A stretch of 64,000 nucleotides of DNA from Vicugna pacos (Eukaryota > Chordata > Mammalia > Artiodactyla > Camelidae). The notes under the pieces were generated by a model that saw only the letters and a program-made list of their open reading frames with translations, did no database searches and was not told the DNA's origin. Location: positions 8,931,001 to 8,995,000 of the forward strand of contig NC_133005.1 of NCBI RefSeq assembly GCF_048564905.1, given 5' to 3'. Shown piece by piece: positions 52,801-64,000 of this stretch. How positions within the stretch are numbered: position 1 is the first letter of the stretch; every line of letters begins with the position of its first letter. A program made the position numbers and the translations under genes.

Positions 52801-53184
52801 TCAAAGATTTTAGAATGTCTCTCTACCTTTAAATATGAGACAGTGGTTTTGCCAAACTGATGTATATTTGACAGATATTTATTGATTGTTAGTCCTTGGA
52901 GATTCAGAGACAACTGTTACCCATTTACAGCCTTAAAAAGCACACAGGTAGCTAAGGTAGAGAAATCAGTCAGATTTTCATAGCTTAAAATGATAAGTAT
53001 AAGTATGCGTTGTTATGCAAGTGTACTTTATTCTAAGAAGTAAAAGGAAGGTTTTGAACTTGGTGATGTGGAGTTGCATGTTGAAGAGTAAATGAGTGGA
53101 AGGCTTTGATGGAGTGCGGGGATGTAAGGTGAACAAGACATGGAAATATAAGAAAATCTGAACCTTAAAGATAAGAGGACATGG
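46416..53184. other. Repeat-poor AT-rich DNA, no gene seen
   Basis: About 6.8 kb in which I recognise almost no mobile element. Exceptions are a (TA)n run at 46857-46884, a G9 run at 47017-47025, and a GC-richer patch at about 47270-47450 (GAGCCCTTCTAAGCATGGGG, then CCCTGTGCAC) that resembles an ancient repeat I cannot name. No exon or ORF of interest. It may hold conserved non-coding elements, but that cannot be judged from one genome. Confidence 0.35.
46857..46884. repeat. (TA)n microsatellite
   Basis: A pure alternating TA tract of about 14 units, capable of cruciform extrusion. Confidence 0.88.
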
Positions 53185-56100
53185 AACTCTAGGACAGATC
53201 ATATGTTAGGTCACAAAACAAGTCTCAGTAATTTTAAGAAGATTCAAATTATATCAGGCATCTTCACTGACTACAGTAGTATGAAACTAGAAATCAGCTA
53301 CAAGAAGAAAACAGGAAAGCCCACAAATATGTGGAGATCAAACAACAAGCTACTAAACAACTAATGGATGAACAAAGAAATCAATGGAGAAATCAGAAAA
53401 TACCTTGAGAAAAGTGAAAATGGAAATACAACATAACAAAATATATGAGATGGAGCAAAAGCAGTTCTAAGGGGAAAGCTCACAATGATGGATGCGTACA
53501 TCAAAAAACAAGAAAAATCTGAAATAAAGAATCTAACTTCACACCTAAAGATGAAAGGGGGAGGGGAAGCAAAGCCCAAAGTTAGTAGAAAGAGGAAATT
53601 AAAAAGATCAGAGTGGAAATAAATAAAACAGAGACCAATAATAAGACAATAGAAAAGACCAATGAAACTAAGAACTGGTTCTTTGAAAGGATAAACAAGA
53701 TTGGCAAACCTTTAGCTAGACTTACTTCAAATTAGTAAAACTCAGAATTGAAAGAGGAGAATTTACAACTGATACCAAAGAAATACAAAAGATTATAAGA
53801 TACTATTATGAACAATTATACACCAATAAATTTGACAATCTTTGAGAAATAGATAAATTTCTAGAAAACACAGTCTTTCAAAACTGAACCATGAATATAT
53901 AGAAACTTTGATTAGACCAATTTACTAGTAAGTAGATTAAATTAATAGTCAGAAGCCTCCTAACAATAAAAAATCTGGGACCAGACAGCTTTACTGGTAA
54001 ATCCTGCAAATTATTCAAGGGTGATTTAGTGTTATCCTTCTCAAAATCTTCCAGAAAATGAAGAGAAAAGAATGTCTCCAATTAATTTTAAAAGACCAGC
54101 ATTTCCTTGATACCAAAATGAGACAATTACACCTCACACAAAACATTTATAGGCCCATATCTCTAACAAACATAAGTGCCGAAATCCTCAGCAGTATGTT
54201 AACAAAGCAAATTCAACAGTACATTAAATGGATCATACACCATGATCAAGTGGGATGTACTCAGGGACACAAGGATGGTTCAGCATTTGCAAGTAATTCA
54301 GTGTGATACACCACATTAACAAATGAAGGTTAAGGGGTTGGGAAGGGACAAACTGGGATTTCAAAATGTAGAACAGATAAACAAGATTATACTGTATAGC
54401 ACAGGGAAATATATACAAGATCTTATGGTAGCTCACAGAGAAAAAATGTGACAAGGAATATATATATGTTCATGTATAAATGAAAAATTGTGCTCTGCAC
54501 TGGAATTTGACACAACATTGTAAAATGATTACAACTCAAAAAATGTTAAAAAAACAAAAAACAAAAATAAATGAAGGTCAAGTCATATTATCACCTGAAT
54601 AGTTGCAGAAAAAGCATTTGACAAAATTCAGCACCTATTCATGATAAAAAGCAAAACAAAACTCTCAATAAAGTGGATATAGACAGAATATACATCAACG
54701 TAATAAAAATCATATATGACAAGCCCATAGATAACATCATACTCAACAGTGGAAAGTTGAAATCTTTCCCTCTAAGATCAGGAACAAGACAAGGATTCCT
54801 GCTCTTGCCACTTTTACTCAATGTAGTATTGGAAATGCTATCCAGAACAGTTAGGCAAGAAAAAGAAAAGTCAGCCAAATTGGAAATGACAAAGTAAAAC
54901 CATCACTGTTTGCAGACAACATGATTTTATATATAGAAAACCCTAAAAACTTCACCCCAAAAACCATCAAAGCTAATAAACAAATTCAGCAAAGTTGCAG
55001 GGTACAAAGTCAATATACATCTATCTGTTGTGTTTTTATATAACAACAAACTATTGGAAAAAAGAATTAAGAAAACAGCTCTATTCACAATTACATCAAA
55101 AAGAGTAATACCTATGAATAAATTTAACCAAGGAGGTGAAGTCCTGTGCACTGAAAACTGTAAGATATTGATTGGTGAAATAAATTGAAGATTACACAAA
55201 TAAATGGAAAGATACTGTGCTCATGAATTAGAGTGATTAATATGGTTAAAAAGCCCATTTTACCCAAAACAATCTACAGATTCAGTGTAATCCCTGTAGT
55301 AATTCCAATGTCATTTTTCACAGATATAGGGCAAACAATCCTAAAATTTTTATGGAACCACTATATATCTGGAATAGCCAAAGCCATCTTGAGAAAGAAG
55401 AGCAAAGCTGAGGGTATCACAGTCCCTGATTTCACACTATATTTCAAAGATGTAGTAGTCTAAACAGTATGGTAGTGGCATAAAAACAGACACATAGATC
55501 AATGGACTAGAGTAGAAAGCCCAAAAAGAAAGCCACATATATGGCTAATTAAAGGGTGCAAACAAGGCAAGAATATACAATGGAAAAATGACAGTCTCTT
55601 TAAAACATGGTTTTTGGAAAACCAGACAGCCACATGGAACAGAATGAAATCAGACTGTTCTCTTTCACCATGAACAAAAATTTATTTAAAATAAATTAAA
55701 GACTTGAACGTAAGACAAGAAACCATACAACTAGAGGAAAACATAGTGGGTAAACTCATTGACATTGGTTTTTGTGACTTACTTTTTGGTTCTGATTCCA
55801 AAGGTAGGGCAACAGAGGCAGAAATAAGCAATTGAGATCACATCAAATTAAAAAGCTTCTGCACAGCAAAGGAAGTTCATCAATAAAATTAAAAAGCAGT
55901 CTACTGAATGGGAGAAGTTATTTGCAAATCATATAACTGATAAGTTAATATCCAAAATATATAGAGAATGCATACAGCTTGATAACAAAAAGAACAAACA
56001 GTCCAATTTAAAAATTGACAGAGGATCTGAATAGACATTTTTCCAAAGAAGACAATACAGATGGCTAACAAGAACATGAAAAGATATCATTAATCATCAG

Positions 56101-56960
56101 GGAAATGCAAATCAAAACCACAATGAGATGTCATCTCACACCTGGCAGAATGGTTATTATCAAAAGGACAAGAAATAACAAGTGTTGGAGAAAACATGGA
56201 AAAAAAGGAAACCCTTGTACGTTGTTGGTGGACATATAAATTGTTACAGTGTCTATGGAATGCAAAATGGAAATTCCTCAAAAAACTAAAAGTAGAACTA
56301 CCACATGATCCAGCAATTCCACTACTGGGCATTTATCTGAAAATAGGAAAATTTTAACTCAGAAAGGTGTATGTGCCCTTATGTTCACTGCAGCATTATT
56401 TACAGTAGCCAAGCTATATTTATGATGGGATACTACTAGGTCATAAAGAAGAATAAAACCTTGCCATTTGTGACAGCATGGATAGATCTTCAGGATATTA
56501 TGCTAAATTAAATAAGTCAGATAGAGAAAGATATGATTTCACTTAAATGTGTAATCTATAAAACAAAACATGAACAAACAAAACCAAACTAACAGATACA
56601 GAGGCTAGATTGTTAGTTGCCAGAGGGCAAGGGTGTTGAGAGGTAGATAGATTTGGAGATGGGAGTTAAGAGTTACAAACTTCCAGTTACAAAATAAAGT
56701 CCTGGGAATTTAATATACAGCATGACCACTGATGTCAATAAAATTGTGTTGCATATTTAAAAGTTGCTAAGAGAGTAAATCTTGAAAGTTCTCATCACTA
56801 GAAAAAAATTTTGTAACTTTATATGGTGACAGATGGTAACTAGACTTACTGTGATCATTTCACAGTGTATGTGAATATGAAATCATTTTGTTGTTCACCT
56901 GAAACTAATATGTTACATGTCAGTTATATCTTACTAAAACAAAAGCAAAGCAAAAAAGAT
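53185..56960 (+). mobile_element. Old L1 (L1MA/L1MB-like), interrupted by a younger L1
   Basis: The plus-strand L1 begins in ORF2 upstream of RT (GACAGATCATATGTTAGGTC, CACAAAACAAGTCTCAGTAA) and runs through RT, the C-terminal region (…ATGATCCAGCAATTCCAC…) and a 3' UTR ending near 56960 (TTGTTGTTCACCTGAAACTA). The RT active site near 54.92 kb reads FADN instead of FADD. Many stops and shifts break the frame, leaving only short open pieces. The 5' UTR, ORF1 and most of the endonuclease are missing. Divergence marks it as older than the 54331-54568 insertion inside it. Confidence 0.82.
54331..54568 (+). mobile_element. Young L1 3' end inserted into the old L1
   Basis: About 240 bp of L1 3' UTR (GGGACAAACTGGGATTTCAA, TATAGCACAGGGAAATATAT, GGAATTTGACACAACATTG) plus an A-rich tail. 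The 10-bp duplication AAATGAAGGT flanks it (54321-54330 and 54569-54578). Outside it the older L1 text resumes in order (CCACATTAACAAATGAAGGT, then CAAGTCATATTATCACCTGA). It is severely 5'-truncated with no coding part. Confidence 0.88.
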
Positions 56961-57009
56961 AAGAGAACATACAAAAAGTTTTATATTCCTTCCATAAAGC
57001 AGCTGGGTA

Positions 57010-57200
57010 GGTGGAGAGGGCACTGGATTGTATCCTAGCTCTGTCCAGCCAACTCTTGATGGTCTTTGCAAGTACTTAACTTTGGAGTTTCACTTCTTTA
57101 CCAATAAAATGTGTTTAATAAAACATTGTCTTCCAGGGATGTTGTGAAGATACACTTTGTAAATGGTACATAGGAGTAGGGATTCAGTAAATAGTATTTA
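57010..57200 (+). mobile_element. MIR SINE remnant
   Basis: GGGCACTGGATTGTATCCTA, AGTTTCACTTCTTTACCAAT, GGGATGTTGTGAAGATACAC and GGGATTCAGTAAATAGTATT follow plus-strand MIR in order, nearly full length. Confidence 0.6.
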
Positions 57201-57230
57201 AGGAGATTACAGTAATCAGCAATGACCTTA

Positions 57231-57360
57231 ACCAGAGGTTCCCAGTCTTTGCTGCATATTCAAATAACTTAGGGAACTTCCAAAAAGGATTCTTAAATGC
57301 TTATGTTTACATTTCACCTCCTAGAGATTCTGACTTAACTGGGCATGGTGTAGTCTGGAT
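57231..57360 (+). mobile_element. MER5A hAT-Charlie nonautonomous element
   Basis: CCAGAGGTTCCCAGTCTTTG, GCATATTCAAATAACTTAGG, CACCTCCTAGAGATTCTGAC and TAACTGGGCATGGTGTAG follow MER5A ('CAGTGGTTCTCAAACTTT…CATCAGAATCACCTGG…CCAGAGTTTCTGATTCAGTAGGTCTGGGGTGG'). The 3' terminal repeat is missing. Confidence 0.65.
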
Positions 57361-59604
57361 ATGAAACTTAAAGGAGAATACAGGAAAATATGAGAAAGAA
57401 TAAGAAACAGTAAAAAAAAAAAGAAATAAAGAAAGAAATGTAGAGTCTACCAATATGCTAAGGAATACATTTCCTTTATTTTGTAGAACAGAAGGATTGC
57501 CACCGCCGTTAGGTGTGGTTGAGAAGCATTTCCAGGTCCCATCTGTTCCAGAGCAGCTGACTTGTGAGGAGGGCTCACTAACAGAGGCGGAGCTGCTGCA
57601 TTCTAGAAGTCTCTTCTGTGGAGTGCATCAGTCCTATGCTTCATTTTATGGTGGAATAGGTCATAAGTTTTATTCTTTGGAATAGAAGCAGCATGGAAGA
57701 GGTGGTGAAGAAATCTAATATTGAGGATAAAAATTCTTAGAGCTCTTTAAAGTACTTCAGTTGATCCTATCTAATTAATATGCACCTCAAAAGAGACCGA
57801 GGCCCTGCTTTGAAGATGTGAAATACAGCAGAAGCATTCCTGCCTAAGCCTGTAGCCATAGGTGTGATGACTGGCAATGATATTTTATCTGTTAGACAAA
57901 AAAACAAATAGGCTGAATTATAACAGAAAAAATTGTAAATATATACTAGAGAAAGTGAGAGCTCAGTTTGAATCTTAAAATCATTTACTCCTTTTTTTTT
58001 TTTTTTAAATAAGCCATGATATTCTACCCTGGTTACTGGAAAAGAGATTCCATGTCAGAATCGCATTCTCTAATATTGAACATCAAAGAAAAACCAAAAG
58101 AAACAAAATTATTTTTAATAAATTCAGATTCCTAAGACTAGAGTTTACTTTTTACATGAAAAACAACTATGTTGATACTTTGATTATGTGACTAATATAT
58201 ATTACACTGTTGTGATTGTTATCCGGGACTTCCAGATAAATGAATTATTTTACCCATGTATTGTTTTTCCCATGAAAATATTTTAGACTAATTGAAAAAT
58301 AATTATCTACATTTATTTTTCCCCATGAAAATCTTTTGATGTTGCAGAAATATTTCCCTGTGAAATGTATAATTGCTGAAATATTTCCCACTTAAAATCA
58401 TTCTAGTTACTTTGTGCCATTCTTAGGATAGAAATACCTGAAATCTCAACATCAAAAGAGATTTTACTACAGATCTTTAATTCAGTGCATGCTAAGCAGC
58501 ACCTATAAAGAATTTTAAGAATAGAAATTAAGTAAGAGACTATAATTAGAACATATAAGAATAGTCACTGGTGAAATGAATCCATTTTTACTCTTCACAT
58601 CAAATTCACATACTTGCAGACTTGTCTGTGAATGCTGTTTTTATTTTTGTATGCAGCATTTATACAAGGTCCCTTTACAATCTGACATTTGCTTCAATCA
58701 CTCAAATGGACTATTTTTGTTGTTGTTAAACACACCAGCTATTTTCATGTAAACAAATCCACAAATCACTTTTCAGTTCCCATCTTATTTGATTTCTCAT
58801 TAGCATTTGATATAGTTAAAAGTCCTTTTTAGAGACATTCTCTTTGCTGAGGTCCACCAGTCAAAGACCACTTGTAGTTGAACAAATTGGACTTCTGGAT
58901 ACCTGGTGCAGGAGGGAGACTATATTCCATAGGGAACTGTGAGGCATCTTAATTAGAGTGTGCCAAGAAATTCTTGTTATAGGTTTTGGGCTTGTATTAC
59001 GTGATTTGGAGGAAGGTTCAAGGAATGAAATCTGTTCTAGACTGAGTGCTTTGAGGAAGCAACTGGATTCTATGGCTGTGCATCTTAATTTTTATTTTGT
59101 AGGTAGAAAGAACAGGATGAGACTAAAGCTTTAATTGTGAAGAAGCAGCTGGTACTCTTTATTAGTTGAAAATATTTGTAGTTTTCATGGTGTTCTTGTA
59201 TTTGTCTGCAGTCAAAGAGTCCTCTTGTTTTTTGTTTCACGGCATTGTGGTTACATAGTGACCTTGTCCCAAGCTGGTGTTGAAATTGTTCACATTCAAC
59301 TGGAAAACACCATGGCCTAGCTCTGTGCCAGGCTAGCCTCCATCTGATGGCCGTCAGCATTGCCTTTTTCTTTCTGAAGATCATGGCATCATACTCTGTT
59401 TGGTTTCTTTCTGCTGCTTAACTTGCTTCTTTTCAGTCTTCCTCACACTGTCTTCTGCTATATAATCTTTAACTCTTATTAGAGTTTCCCAGGCCTTGTA
59501 TCTGAATCATCTTTTATATTATCCTACACTTCTTATGTAGTTTCATTTATTTTTATGATTTTAATTACTATCTGCTTTCTTCAGACTGGAACTATTCTCT
59601 GCCT
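57361..59604. other. Non-coding DNA
   Basis: A poly-A-rich tract lies near 57410-57440 and a poly-T run at 57991-58006. A minus-strand frame of 99 codons at 59085-59384 and a plus-strand frame of 76 codons near 57455 have mixed composition but no recognisable domain or splice context. I do not call either a gene. Confidence 0.35.
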
Positions 59605-60385
59605 AAAAGATGGGTTGTAAAATTATAACCCATAGGTCAAATACAACCCAAAGTCTGTTTTTGCTCAGATGTGAGGTGGTTTTATAGGTTTAAATGGTTA
59701 GAAAAAATCTAAATATGAATAATATTTCATGACATAAAATTATATAAAATTCAAGTTACAGTACATAAACAAAAAAGAAACAGTGTTGCTCACCACCCAG
59801 TTCTACAAAGATTAAGTCATCAGCCACTCCAGTTGCCCACCCAACCTGAGAGGAATTCAGGATGAAAAACAGGGTGAGGAACCTGCGCTTTGAATAAGCA
59901 GGTCCCTTAGATAGATGTATATTTCAGAAAGAATTTTAATGACCCCACATTCTTGCATCTTCTCATACATAGAAAAGTGCTAAAGTCATTAACCTGAGAT
60001 ACCTGTTCTTTGTGAAGAGCAGTAATCTTTTACCAAGAATGTTTGCTTATTTCCTAGCCAAAAATCATATATAAATTGGCTTCTCCCCACCTCTTTACAA
60101 CAGTTTCCTCAGAGCTACTAAGTGGCTGTCTCCTGAGCTATAGTCCTTACTTAATAAGATCCCTGAATAAAACTTAAACTCATTCCTTTCAGGTTGTACA
60201 TTTTTCTTTAAGTCGACAACTGTCCAAAGATAGAATTTTATTGGAATCCAGGCATGTTCATTTGTTTAGGTATTTTCTATGGCTCGTTTTTTTGCTGCAA
60301 GACCAGTGTTGAGCAGTTGAAATAGAGAGCCAGAATTATCTACTAGCTGTCCCTTTATAGAAAAAGTTTGCCAACCCCTGCTCTA
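59605..60385 (+). mobile_element. Ancient nonautonomous DNA transposon, split by a solo LTR
   Basis: The left part (about 59605-59761: AATTATAACCCATAGGTCAA, AGTCTGTTTTTGCTCAGATG, AATATTTCATGACATAAAA) and the right part (60219-60385: TTTTATTGGAATCCAGGCAT, ATTTTCTATGGCTCG, TTGAGCAGTTGAAATAGAGA, AGTTTGCCAACCCCTGCTC) are consecutive parts of a very common mammalian MER element whose end reads '…AAAAAGTTTGCCGACCCCTG'. It is probably of the hAT superfamily. I do not trust my memory for the exact family name. Confidence 0.6.
59762..60218 (+). mobile_element. Solo LTR, class I ERV, family 'C', uninterrupted
   Basis: About 457-bp fossil solo LTR on the plus strand. It is colinear with the split minus-strand copy at 17763-19169 (shared CACCACCCAGTTCT, AATTCAGGATGAAAAACAGG, ATTCTTGCATCTTC, TAAAACTTAAACTCAT). 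A polyadenylation signal AATAAA is near 60165-60170. The flanking 4-bp duplication is imperfect. No viral internal sequence. It is inserted in the DNA transposon described above. Confidence 0.75.
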
Positions 60386-60479
60386 AAATCATGCATTTAA
60401 CTAATCTGAGATTTTTCAATTGATTATTTTAGTCATCTTAAAATATTTAAAAGATAAATTTTATTCATCTCCAATCCAT

Positions 60480-60800
60480 ACCTGTGCCTGTTCATCTTAA
60501 TATTTGGGGCCCCTGACACACAGAAATTCAAATCAGAAACCACAAATCATCCTTAATTCTTATTTTTCCTCTACCCCATATTTCTAGTCCTTCTGGAAAT
60601 CCATTGTTTCTGCTTCCAAACTATATCTCAAATAGGTCAGTCAGTCTCCATCTTTTCTGCCATCATTTTATGCCATACCATCACCACCTTGCAGCTGGTC
60701 TACTCAAACAGCCTCATCATTTGTTTCCTGCTCATGTGACTCTTAAGTCCCTATCCCATGATATTTTCTATCATTATATCTGCTCATAGCAATTATGATA
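60480..60800 (+). mobile_element. LINE-2 ORF2-end fragment
   Basis: AAATCATCCTTAATTCTTAT, ACCCCATATTTCTAGTCC, CCAAACTATATCTCAAATAG and CCATACCATCACCACCTTGC follow L2 text ('GGAGTCATCCTTGATTC…CACATCCAATCC…TCCAAAACATATCCCGAAT'). It is old and has no intact frame. Confidence 0.5.
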
Positions 60801-61929
60801 ATTTTTATGTAAATATTTGGGTTTAAATTCTATGTATTTGCTTATTTATTGTCTATCCAAACACATAAGCTCTACAGAGGTGACTTCATACATTTTAGTT
60901 CAGAAGCAGATATAAACATTTTAAATAGTGACTGATGTGGACTAGAAGGCCAGTAAGTATTTTTTTAACTAGTGACTAACCCTACTTAAAGATCACAAAG
61001 ATAGAGGTACAGTTACCCCCTCATGCACACACACCTGCACACATTCCACTTCTAAGGGAAACATACTTATATATTTTGCATGTTCACATTTATTAGTTGA
61101 GTATGCATCACTTTACATTTGAACCACATCTATGGGAGAGGAAGTTTGCTCTGGGAAGGACGAGTTGATGCTGACTTTATCTTGATTTTTAAGAATTACA
61201 ACTTGGTCAGTTTTTGTTGTTAGTGGTGATGATAGTGACCTTTTTCCTAGCAAACAAAACCAGCGATTTACTTACATCATTCTTATGACTCCAAAGATAT
61301 CTTAACTGAACTGGTTATTTACTTGATAATTTGTTGTCAAGCAAACATATATTTCATTTTATACAAGACAACTGTCCAGTTATTTTTATGTGGATGTTAA
61401 ATAGGAACTTAGAAACTCTTCCAAAATAATACTGAAATAGGAATGTAGACTAACTGTATATAGCCACTGATTTTGAGTGTGTAGCAATTGGAAGAAACTG
61501 CTGAATGCATGAGGTAGGGTTTAGGTAGAACCAACATGGTGAAATGGCCATAGGCTATGGCATGGAGCATCCATTTGAGAACAGTTTTGTAAAGTGATAG
61601 AGAAGGAGGCCAGACTGCAGGGCTTTGTAGGTAAGTTACCTGACAAGCAAAAATGTGGTGAATTGGCAGTAAAAGGGAGAACAAAAATGGGATGGTAGCC
61701 AGATGGAAAATCAAATACAGCAGGAAAGGAGAGGGAAACACTCTCAGTGTTTGCAGGCAGAAGAAAAAAAATCTTGTTAAAGTGGAAAAAATTAAATTTG
61801 GCAGTGAGGAAAACATAAGAACCATACCACTCAAGTGCCTTCCCAAGTTTTGTATAATAATTTGGATTTCAAAAACTGTTTTTACACAATTTGTATCATA
61901 TGACCCTCACGAAACTGGATACATCTGAG
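60801..61929. other. Non-coding DNA with a possible ancient repeat
   Basis: Around 61590-61690, AGAAGGAGGCCAGACTGCAG and GGCTTTGTAGGTAAG recall a mammalian-wide repeat ('GGCCAGATCATGCAGGGCCTTGTAGGCC'). The 145-codon minus-strand frame at 61409-61846 is hydrophobic and crosses this repeat, and I regard it as chance. Confidence 0.35.
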
Positions 61930-62080
61930 ACTGGTGGTTCAATTCCCATTTCACAGATTAGGAAACAAGCTCAGTTTCTGGGGTCATGCAGTGGGTAAGT
62001 AACATAAGGGAGAACAGAAGTGTTCTCACTCCTATGTTTTTATACCTTCTGTTATACCATGTTGACAGTGTGGTGTTAAT
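61930..62080 (-). mobile_element. MIR SINE remnant
   Basis: Minus-strand MIR text: CAATTCCCATTTCACAGATT, AGGAAACAAGCTCAGTTTCT, GGTCATGCAGTGGGTAAGTA and GTGTTCTCACTCC. Confidence 0.55.
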
Positions 62081-62269
62081 TTTTAAACAGAAGGAGATCA
62101 AAATCTGCTCTGAGGGAGAGAAGTATTTAAGGCAGTGATCCAAAAGAAGTAGTCTCTTTTCCCTCCCACCCGCTTAAACTATTATCACATTAAAGTGAAT
62201 TTCAGTAAGCCAGAAGTTTGGAAGGAGATGACTCATAAAGAAGCATGGGTAGCATTAATTTATTTTTTA

Positions 62270-62640
62270 AATTAACTGGTCATACACCATGTACAAGTGT
62301 CAGAGATACAGGTGAATAAAAATAGCCATAGTCCCAGCTTTGATAAAGCTCATTCTCTAGTGGAAAGGATAGGCTTTTAATCAAGTAAGGAAATTAAATA
62401 TTTGAGTGCAAACTTAAATATGAGGCTGCGTCAACAGTACTATGAAAGAATGTTACATGGGGCCTTGTTGAGCCTACAAGGAGGGGAAGTGTTTGCTTTA
62501 TGAGAGAATGACAGTTGATCTAAACTCTAAAGGAGGAATAGGAGTGAAAAATCTGAGAGGGAGTAGTACTGGAGCCTTTTAAGAAGGCTCTTATATATGA
62601 AGAAGTCAAAGGATCTGGTATGACCAGAAAACTTCTAGTT
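62270..62640 (+). mobile_element. Ancient interspersed repeat (L2/MIR-like family)
   Basis: GAGATACAGGTGAATAAAAA, AGTCCCAGCTTTGATAAAGC, TCATTCTCTAGTGGAAAGGA and the following GAGGGGAAGTGTTTGC/TGATCTAAACTC order follow the mammalian-wide text '…GGGATACAGCAGTGAACAAAAC…CTCATGGAGCTTACATTCTAGTGG…'. Related pieces occur near 4.2 kb and 26.1 kb. The family name is uncertain. Confidence 0.45.
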
Positions 62641-63179
62641 TACTAACATTTGTGTGCCCTGAATTATAATCTACATATAGAATTCTTTCATTTTAAATAG
62701 TTATGCAATGATATTGAGCCATATAATTCTGATTCAATAGTTTTCTCAAGTGATGGCTTAAAAACAGAACAGAAATGACTGCTATATAATATTAATTTCT
62801 GGTAGAATTTGTTTATGCATATATATATATATAATAGTAGACTATGTATAATGATATATATAATAATATTCTTGCAAAGGTCTCAAATAGTGTTTTGCAC
62901 ATGATAAGCAGCCATGAAGTAATGATTAGCTACTTTTTCAATGTATGTTTATTGAAAACCTAGTAAGTATAATATGTACAAACACATCCCTGGATGCTGT
63001 TGTCCTCTATTTGACTAAAAAATGGTCAGGGGATGTTTAAAGGACTATTTCTTACCATGAAAAAGCCATTACCATATGTGTTTGATGTACTTATAATCTT
63101 TAGATTTATGCAGTCCTTTTTTGCCTTAGCCTTAGGTAGGGCAGGACAAATCCATTCTTGCAGTGCTGTAAGTGATGAA
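62641..63179. other. AT-rich non-coding DNA with (AT)n run
   Basis: An (AT)n run lies at 62815-62834, with TATA-rich sequence to about 62870. Overlapping short frames around 63030-63220 run on both strands and are chance. Confidence 0.4.
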
Positions 63180-63335
63180 AATACTAAAATATTCTTTATC
63201 TGTGCTGTCCCCAATGGTGGTCATTAGCTACATGTGGCTGCTGAGAACTTGGAATGTGGCTAGTGCAACTGAGACTTGAATATTTTATTTTAACTTAAAA
63301 ATCTACATGTGACTAGTAGCAACTGTACTGAAGTG
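63180..63335. mobile_element. MER58-like hAT-Charlie nonautonomous element
   Basis: TCTTTATCTGTGCTGTCCCC, TTAGCTACATGTGGCTGCTG, GGAATGTGGCTAGTGCAACT and, near the far end, CTACATGTGACTAGTAGC follow MER58A, with its inverted ACATGTGGCTAGT sub-terminal words on both sides. About 150 bp. Confidence 0.7.
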
Positions 63336-64000
63336 ACACTTCAGAGGGGTTCAGGAAAAGACTTTGAGTTCCCACTGCAATACTTTTGAAACATTTGACA
63401 TGAACTTGATATTTCTTGTATCTGGTGGCCTGGATCTAATTGAAAGAGATGTTTTCTTAGTATGAGGGAGAACTTACTTTAGGTTAAAAAATTTAGGTGT
63501 GAACAGAAGCTCATTTTCCCAGCTCACTTGGGGAATAACAACTGAACTTGTTTATATCAAAAAAATCTGTGAAACCATGTAGATGAAATTGCACAGAAAG
63601 TGATTTTTTTAATGGCCCAAAAGAGTAAACAGTTTTCTTTATGCTTACTGTTTGAGTAACAGCCACTTACAAAAGATAGAAATCATAAAAATAAATAAAT
63701 TTATTTTATAATAAACATTCAGAAAAATCTAGTGGTAATTTAAAGAAGCAGATGGGAGATTGTAGTCTGTGTAATCTGTGGCCAGCCAACTCACTTCTCT
63801 CCATCATATTCAATATTTAGAGTCTCTAAGAAACATCCTTTCTATCTGAAATATTTATATTTAAACGTGAATGCATACAATTAATGTGTTCATTCAAAAG
63901 TTATAAAAAGAATATATGAAGTGGAAAGTATATTTCTCTTCCCTGTCTGAATGATAGCCATCTAGCACTACTGCTTAGAGATTGTGTTTCTATCAATTTT
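63336..64000. other. AT-rich non-coding DNA
   Basis: Nothing recognised up to the end of the window. Confidence 0.4.

Noticed and set aside
59085-59384. Minus-strand 99-codon frame with mixed composition
   Set aside because: No domain, no splice context and no related sequence I recognise. It could be checked by protein search but does not stand on its own.
61409-61846. Minus-strand hydrophobic open frame of 145 codons
   Set aside because: It is rich in Phe/Leu from T-rich sequence, overlaps an ancient repeat, and has no recognisable family or splice signals.
1-64000. CRISPR array, operon, phage or bacterial defence system
   Set aside because: The sequence is mammalian. The only regularly spaced repeats are the LTR U3 array and microsatellites.
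1-64000. tRNA-derived SINE of the camelid type, rRNA or tRNA genes
   Set aside because: I looked for the 'AGCATGCA…GGTTCAATCCC' SINE words and for tRNA B-boxes (GGTTCGAATCC) and saw no convincing copy apart from decayed MIRs. This absence weakens the camelid assignment.

Overview
The window is mammalian nuclear DNA. It is AT-rich, has long intron-like tracts, and carries L1 and L2 LINEs, MIR SINEs, hAT-type DNA transposons and class I endogenous-retrovirus LTRs. It has no operon structure, and outside LINE ORF2 remnants it has no ORF that looks coding. The 3' ends of its younger L1s (near 10.6-10.85 kb, 42.96-43.26 kb reversed and 54.33-54.57 kb) match from memory a lineage I associate with artiodactyls, probably camelids. 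That placement is tentative, because I did not see the tRNA-derived SINE expected in camelids.

The only clear host-gene signal is a small CpG island at about 29.99-30.48 kb. It holds a perfect NRF1-type palindrome, GGC repeats and a strong plus-strand splice donor after base 30476. I read it as the promoter and first exon, probably non-coding, of an unidentified gene transcribed to the right. On that reading 30.48-64 kb is intron 1 or intergenic and 1-29.9 kb is upstream flank. No later exon could be supported.

Layout: 1-15.3 kb is mostly unique AT-rich DNA with an old LINE patch (6.8-7.9 kb) and a young 5'-truncated L1 with a probable 3' transduction (10.25-10.98 kb). 15.3-20.9 kb is a cluster of solo LTRs, including a nest at 17.74-19.63 kb (B inside A inside C inside an older LTR-like remnant). 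Each of the three inner insertions is bounded by its own 4-bp target duplication. 24.95-27.5 kb holds an old L1 and a MIR cluster. 29.06-29.57 kb is a solo LTR with 104-bp-period repeats, just upstream of the CpG island. 33-41 kb holds MIR, L2 and CA repeats. 42.96-46.42 kb is a 3.5-kb antisense L1. 46.4-53.2 kb is repeat-poor. 53.2-57.0 kb is an old L1 carrying a young L1 insertion. 57.0-63.3 kb has MIR, MER5A, a DNA transposon split by a solo LTR, L2 and a MER58-like element.

I found no new biological system. The best observations are the nested LTR insertions with an unambiguous relative chronology, the L1 3' transduction, the U3 repeat array and the unidentified CpG-island first exon. Repeat family names come from recall of consensus sequences, not from a search. 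Boundaries are approximate unless a target-site duplication fixes them.
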